Of a stretch of DNA of 64,000 nt, positions 61,271 to 64,000 are shown piece by piece. The position numbers were made by a program, and so were the translations under genes. The notes under the pieces were generated by a model, which saw only the letters and a list, made by a program, of their open reading frames with translations, was not told where the DNA came from and did not search any database. Source of the DNA: Pseudomonas marginalis (GTDB taxonomy: Bacteria; Pseudomonadota; Gammaproteobacteria; Pseudomonadales; Pseudomonadaceae); assembly GCF_900105325.1 (NCBI RefSeq), contig NZ_FNSU01000003.1, forward strand, positions 1,364,001 to 1,428,000, given 5' to 3'. Position 1 is the first letter of the stretch, and each line of letters begins with the position of its first letter.

Positions 61271-64000
61271 TTACAACACCGATTGACCACTCAACGCCAG
61301 GTCCAGCAACTCACGGTTGGCCACCGCGTACATGGCGTAGTCCGTGCCGACCGCAGCACGGATTTCCACCATCATTGCGACCCAACGATCAGCCATGTCC
61401 TTGTGCTGCTCAAGCCACAGGGCCACGCGGGCTTCCATGTCCTGTGGCGCGTCGGCCATTTGCAGGACGGAAATGGTGATCGCACGTTGCTGCCAGTCCA
61501 CATCGTCGCGGAACGCTTCGCGGGCCTGGGCCTGCCAGTTGTTGGCCACGGGCAGATCGCTGATCTGCTGCAGATACCACGGCAGGTCCAGGGCGCTGCC
61601 GACAGCGAAGTAGGCCTTGGCCACTTCGGCGGCGTCATGCCCGGTCACATCAGCGGCTTCGATGATCGGCAGCAAGGTGTACAGGTGGGTCGTGCCTGCA
61701 ACCATGCGCGCCAGCAACTCCGGCACGCCGGCTTCGGTGTAGGCCTGGTAGCGGGTCTGCCAGCCTTCGCGGGTCGGACCTTCCAGCAGTTCGTCGAGCT
61801 TGAGGCCCAACGCGGCCAGGTGCGGACCGAAGTGCGCGGTGTCACGGCCGGCGTCCTGCTCGTTGCGACGGCTGCGCAGGAACCAGCGCGTGGCGCGACG
61901 GCCCAGGCGCATCAACTCATCCATCAACTGCAATTGCACGTCAGCGGAGACCTGGTGGTCCAGGGCTTCGATCTGGCGGAACCAGTGCGGGAGGTGGAAG
62001 ATGTCGCGCACGATCACGTAGGCACCGGCCACGTTCGCCGGGCTCATGCCGGTCGACTCCTTGAGTCGCTGCACAAAGGTGATGCCCATGTGGTTGACCA
62101 GGTCGTTGGCGATCTGGGTGCTGACGATCTCGCGCTTCAGACGGTGGCGACGCATGGCTTCGCCGAACTTGGCCACCAGGCTCGGTGGGAACGCGGTCTC
62201 CATGTCGCGGGTCAGGTAGTCGTCATCCGGTACCAGCGACTTGAGCAGCGCTTCCTTGAGGTCGATCTTGCTGTAGGAAATCAGCACCGACAGTTCCGGA
62301 CGGGTCAGGCCCTTGCCGGTGGAAGCGCGCTCGGTGAGCTGCTCCTCGGTCGGCAGGTACTCGATGGCGCGGTCCAGCTTGCCACGGCCTTCCAGGTCGC
62401 TCATCAGGCGCTTGTACTCGGCGGCACGCTCGTAGGCACGGCGCGCAGCCAGGGACAGGGCCTGGGTCTGCTTGTAGTTGTTGCCCAACACCAGGCTGCC
62501 GACTTCGTCGGTCATGCTCGCCAGCAACTGGTTGCGTTGCTTGTCGGTCATGTCGCCGGCCTGCACCACTTCGTTGAGCAGGATCTTGATGTTCACTTCG
62601 TGGTCGGAGCAGTCCACGCCACCGGCGTTGTCGATGAAGTCGGTGTTGGAGCCGCCACCATTGAGACCGAATTCCACACGGCCCAGCTGGGTCATGCCGA
62701 GGTTACCGCCCTCGCCCACCACCTTGCAGCGCAGCTCGTTGCCGTTGACGCGCAGCGCGTCGTTGGCCTTGTCGCCTACATCGGCATGGCTTTCGGTGCT
62801 GGCCTTGACGTAGGTACCGATACCGCCGTTCCACAACAGGTCCACCGGCGCCTTGAGCAAGGCGTTCAGCAGTTCGGTCGGGGTCAGCTTGTCGGCCGAA
62901 ATGTCAAAGCGTTCCTTCATCTGTGGCGAGATGGCAATGCTCTTCGCGCTGCGCGAGAAGATACCGCCGCCTTCGGACATGATGCTGGTGTCGTAGTCGG
63001 TCCAGGCCGAACGCGGCAGCTCGAACATGCGCTGGCGCTCGACGAAGCTGGTGGCCGGGTTCGGGTTCGGGTCGATAAAGATATGCAGGTGGTTGAAGGC
63101 CGCGACCAGTTGCAGCTTGTCGGACATCAACAGGCCGTTACCGAACACGTCGCCGGCCATATCGCCGACGCCCACCACGGTGATGCTGTCTTCCTGCACG
63201 TTGATGCCGCGCTCACGGAAGTGACGCTGCACACCGACCCAAGCCCCCTTGGCAGTGATGCCCATTTTCTTGTGGTCGTAACCGGCGGAACCACCGGAGG
63301 CAAAGGCATCGCCCAGCCAGAAGCCGTAGTCGATGGCGATGCCGTTGGCGATGTCGGAGAAGGTCGCGGTGCCCTTGTCCGCTGCCACCACCAGGTACGG
63401 GTCATCGTCGTCATGGCGCACGACGTTGGCCGGCGGCACCAGGGCGCCATCCTTCAGGTTGTCGGTGATGTCCAACAGGCCGGAAATGAAGATGCGGTAG
63501 CAGGCGATGCCCTCGGCCGCGATCTCGTCACGGCTGCCGCCCAATGGCAGGCGACGCGGCAGGAAGCCGCCCTTGGCGCCCACCGGCACGATCACCGAGT
63601 TCTTCACTTGCTGGGCTTTGACCAGGCCGAGCACTTCGGTACGGAAGTCTTCTTCACGGTCGGACCAGCGCAGGCCGCCACGGGCCACATTGCCAAAGCG
63701 TAGGTGCACGCCTTCGACACGCGGCGAGTAGACGAAGATTTCAAACTTCGGCACCGGCTTGGGCAGCTCGGGGATGGCACGCGGGTCGAACTTGAAGCTG
63801 AAGTACGACTTGTTCTGGCCGTTGGCGTCGGTCTGGTAGAAGTTGGTGCGCAGGGTGGCCTTGATCAGGTCCAGGTAGCGCCGCAGGATGCGGTCTTCGT
63901 TGAGCACCTGGACGTCGTCCAGGGCCGTGAGGATCGCTTGTTCCAGGCGTTGCTGCTTGTCTTCCAGGTCATCGGCGGTGAGCTTGCGCGCCAGATAGAA
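61271..64000 (-). CDS. gdhB: NAD-specific glutamate dehydrogenase (large, 180-kDa class), partial
   Basis: The C-terminal 909 codons of a ~1,600-residue NAD-dependent glutamate dehydrogenase; the start lies beyond the right edge. It converts glutamate to 2-oxoglutarate and ammonia for catabolism. The catalytic domain is visible: GGLRWSDREEDFRTEVLGLVKAQ, the Lys region VPVGAKGGF, and DKGTATFSDIANGIAI. The NAD-binding motif is VGVGDMAGDVFGNG. The remaining C-terminal ~500 residues are the extra helical domain of this class. The reading frame is open to position 64000. Large GDHs are allosterically controlled (for example by arginine) in P. aeruginosa. Confidence 0.95.
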   Translation of the reverse strand, partial: FYLARKLTADDLEDKQQRLEQAILTALDDVQVLNEDRILRRYLDLIKATLRTNFYQTDANGQNKSYFSFKFDPRAIPELPKPVPKFEIFVYSPRVEGVHLRFGNVARGGLRWSDREEDFRTEVLGLVKAQQVKNSVIVPVGAKGGFLPRRLPLGGSRDEIAAEGIACYRIFISGLLDITDNLKDGALVPPANVVRHDDDDPYLVVAADKGTATFSDIANGIAIDYGFWLGDAFASGGSAGYDHKKMGITAKGAWVGVQRHFRERGINVQEDSITVVGVGDMAGDVFGNGLLMSDKLQLVAAFNHLHIFIDPNPNPATSFVERQRMFELPRSAWTDYDTSIMSEGGGIFSRSAKSIAISPQMKERFDISADKLTPTELLNALLKAPVDLLWNGGIGTYVKASTESHADVGDKANDALRVNGNELRCKVVGEGGNLGMTQLGRVEFGLNGGGSNTDFIDNAGGVDCSDHEVNIKILLNEVVQAGDMTDKQRNQLLASMTDEVGSLVLGNNYKQTQALSLAARRAYERAAEYKRLMSDLEGRGKLDRAIEYLPTEEQLTERASTGKGLTRPELSVLISYSKIDLKEALLKSLVPDDDYLTRDMETAFPPSLVAKFGEAMRRHRLKREIVSTQIANDLVNHMGITFVQRLKESTGMSPANVAGAYVIVRDIFHLPHWFRQIEALDHQVSADVQLQLMDELMRLGRRATRWFLRSRRNEQDAGRDTAHFGPHLAALGLKLDELLEGPTREGWQTRYQAYTEAGVPELLARMVAGTTHLYTLLPIIEAADVTGHDAAEVAKAYFAVGSALDLPWYLQQISDLPVANNWQAQAREAFRDDVDWQQRAITISVLQMADAPQDMEARVALWLEQHKDMADRWVAMMVEIRAAVGTDYAMYAVANRELLDLALSGQSVL

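Noticed and set aside
61283..63703. 806-codon open frame antisense to gdhB
   Set aside because: Same reason; the gdhB catalytic motifs lie on the opposite strand.

Overview
The window comes from a Pseudomonas chromosome, most likely the P. fluorescens group. The evidence is the GC-rich coding sequence, an adjacent ampR-ampC pair, acnB with a GTG start that gives an 869-residue protein, a 180-kDa-class NAD-glutamate dehydrogenase at the right edge, an itaconate locus laid out like that of P. aeruginosa, and REP/REPIN repeats of the kinds common in fluorescent pseudomonads. I saw no rRNA, tRNA, insertion sequence, prophage or CRISPR array.

Layout, left to right. (1) 1-4752: a LacI-controlled catabolic island with a Gfo/Idh/MocA dehydrogenase (cut by the left edge), an SDR, a phytanoyl-CoA-type dioxygenase and a sugar-binding protein; cyclitol or methylated-cyclitol use is plausible but unproven. 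(2) 4763-7714: a small membrane protein divergent from an XRE/MmyB-type regulator with a perfect palindrome between them, then an amidase-signature enzyme. (3) 7724-8554: a tandem array of five REP palindromes in alternating ~185-bp units. (4) 8575-16240: housekeeping and accessory genes, including an overlapping DUF6434-RidA-CPBP operon, a Tat-exported SMP-30 protein and a MocR/EamA divergent pair. (5) 16400-18560: divergent ampR and ampC. (6) 18650-28393: itaconate uptake and degradation, namely a TRAP transporter, citramalyl-CoA lyase, PrpD-like protein, CoA-transferase, acyl-CoA dehydrogenase, itaconyl-CoA hydratase and a divergent LysR regulator. Near-identical palindromes sit about 95 bp upstream of both operons.

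(7) 28380-34641: a four-gene MoxR ATPase / bpX5-like / degenerate vWA plus beta-propeller / membrane bpX6 system. This is the best candidate for a poorly described system in the window. (8) 34735-42783: a GFA protein, a serine-hydrolase homologue lacking the nucleophilic serine, an RstA/RstB-like two-component pair, an MFS carrier, miaE, an Anr-box-driven universal stress protein and a DUF1289 protein. (9) 42870-45843: acnB behind a ~280-nt leader containing a 137-nt multi-stem structure. (10) 45914-48986: a SulP transporter and an SdaC-type amino-acid carrier. (11) 49200-50660: a visibly AT-richer islet with two small exported proteins of unknown role. (12) 50692-57159: an isochorismatase-like hydrolase, a 2-hydroxyacid dehydrogenase, an APH-like kinase plus SDR, a MocR regulator with a 15-bp-arm operator, a cupin and tag. 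(13) 57180-60053: dctA, a REPIN and two FCD-GntR regulators. (14) 60131-64000: a SEL1-like protein and the C-terminal part of gdhB.

Central carbon flow links several regions. DctA and the TRAP system import dicarboxylates. The itaconate genes deliver acetyl-CoA and pyruvate. AcnB (TCA and methylcitrate cycles) and GdhB (glutamate to 2-oxoglutarate) feed the same core. Calls are based on reading translated sequences and DNA motifs by eye; no database search was run.
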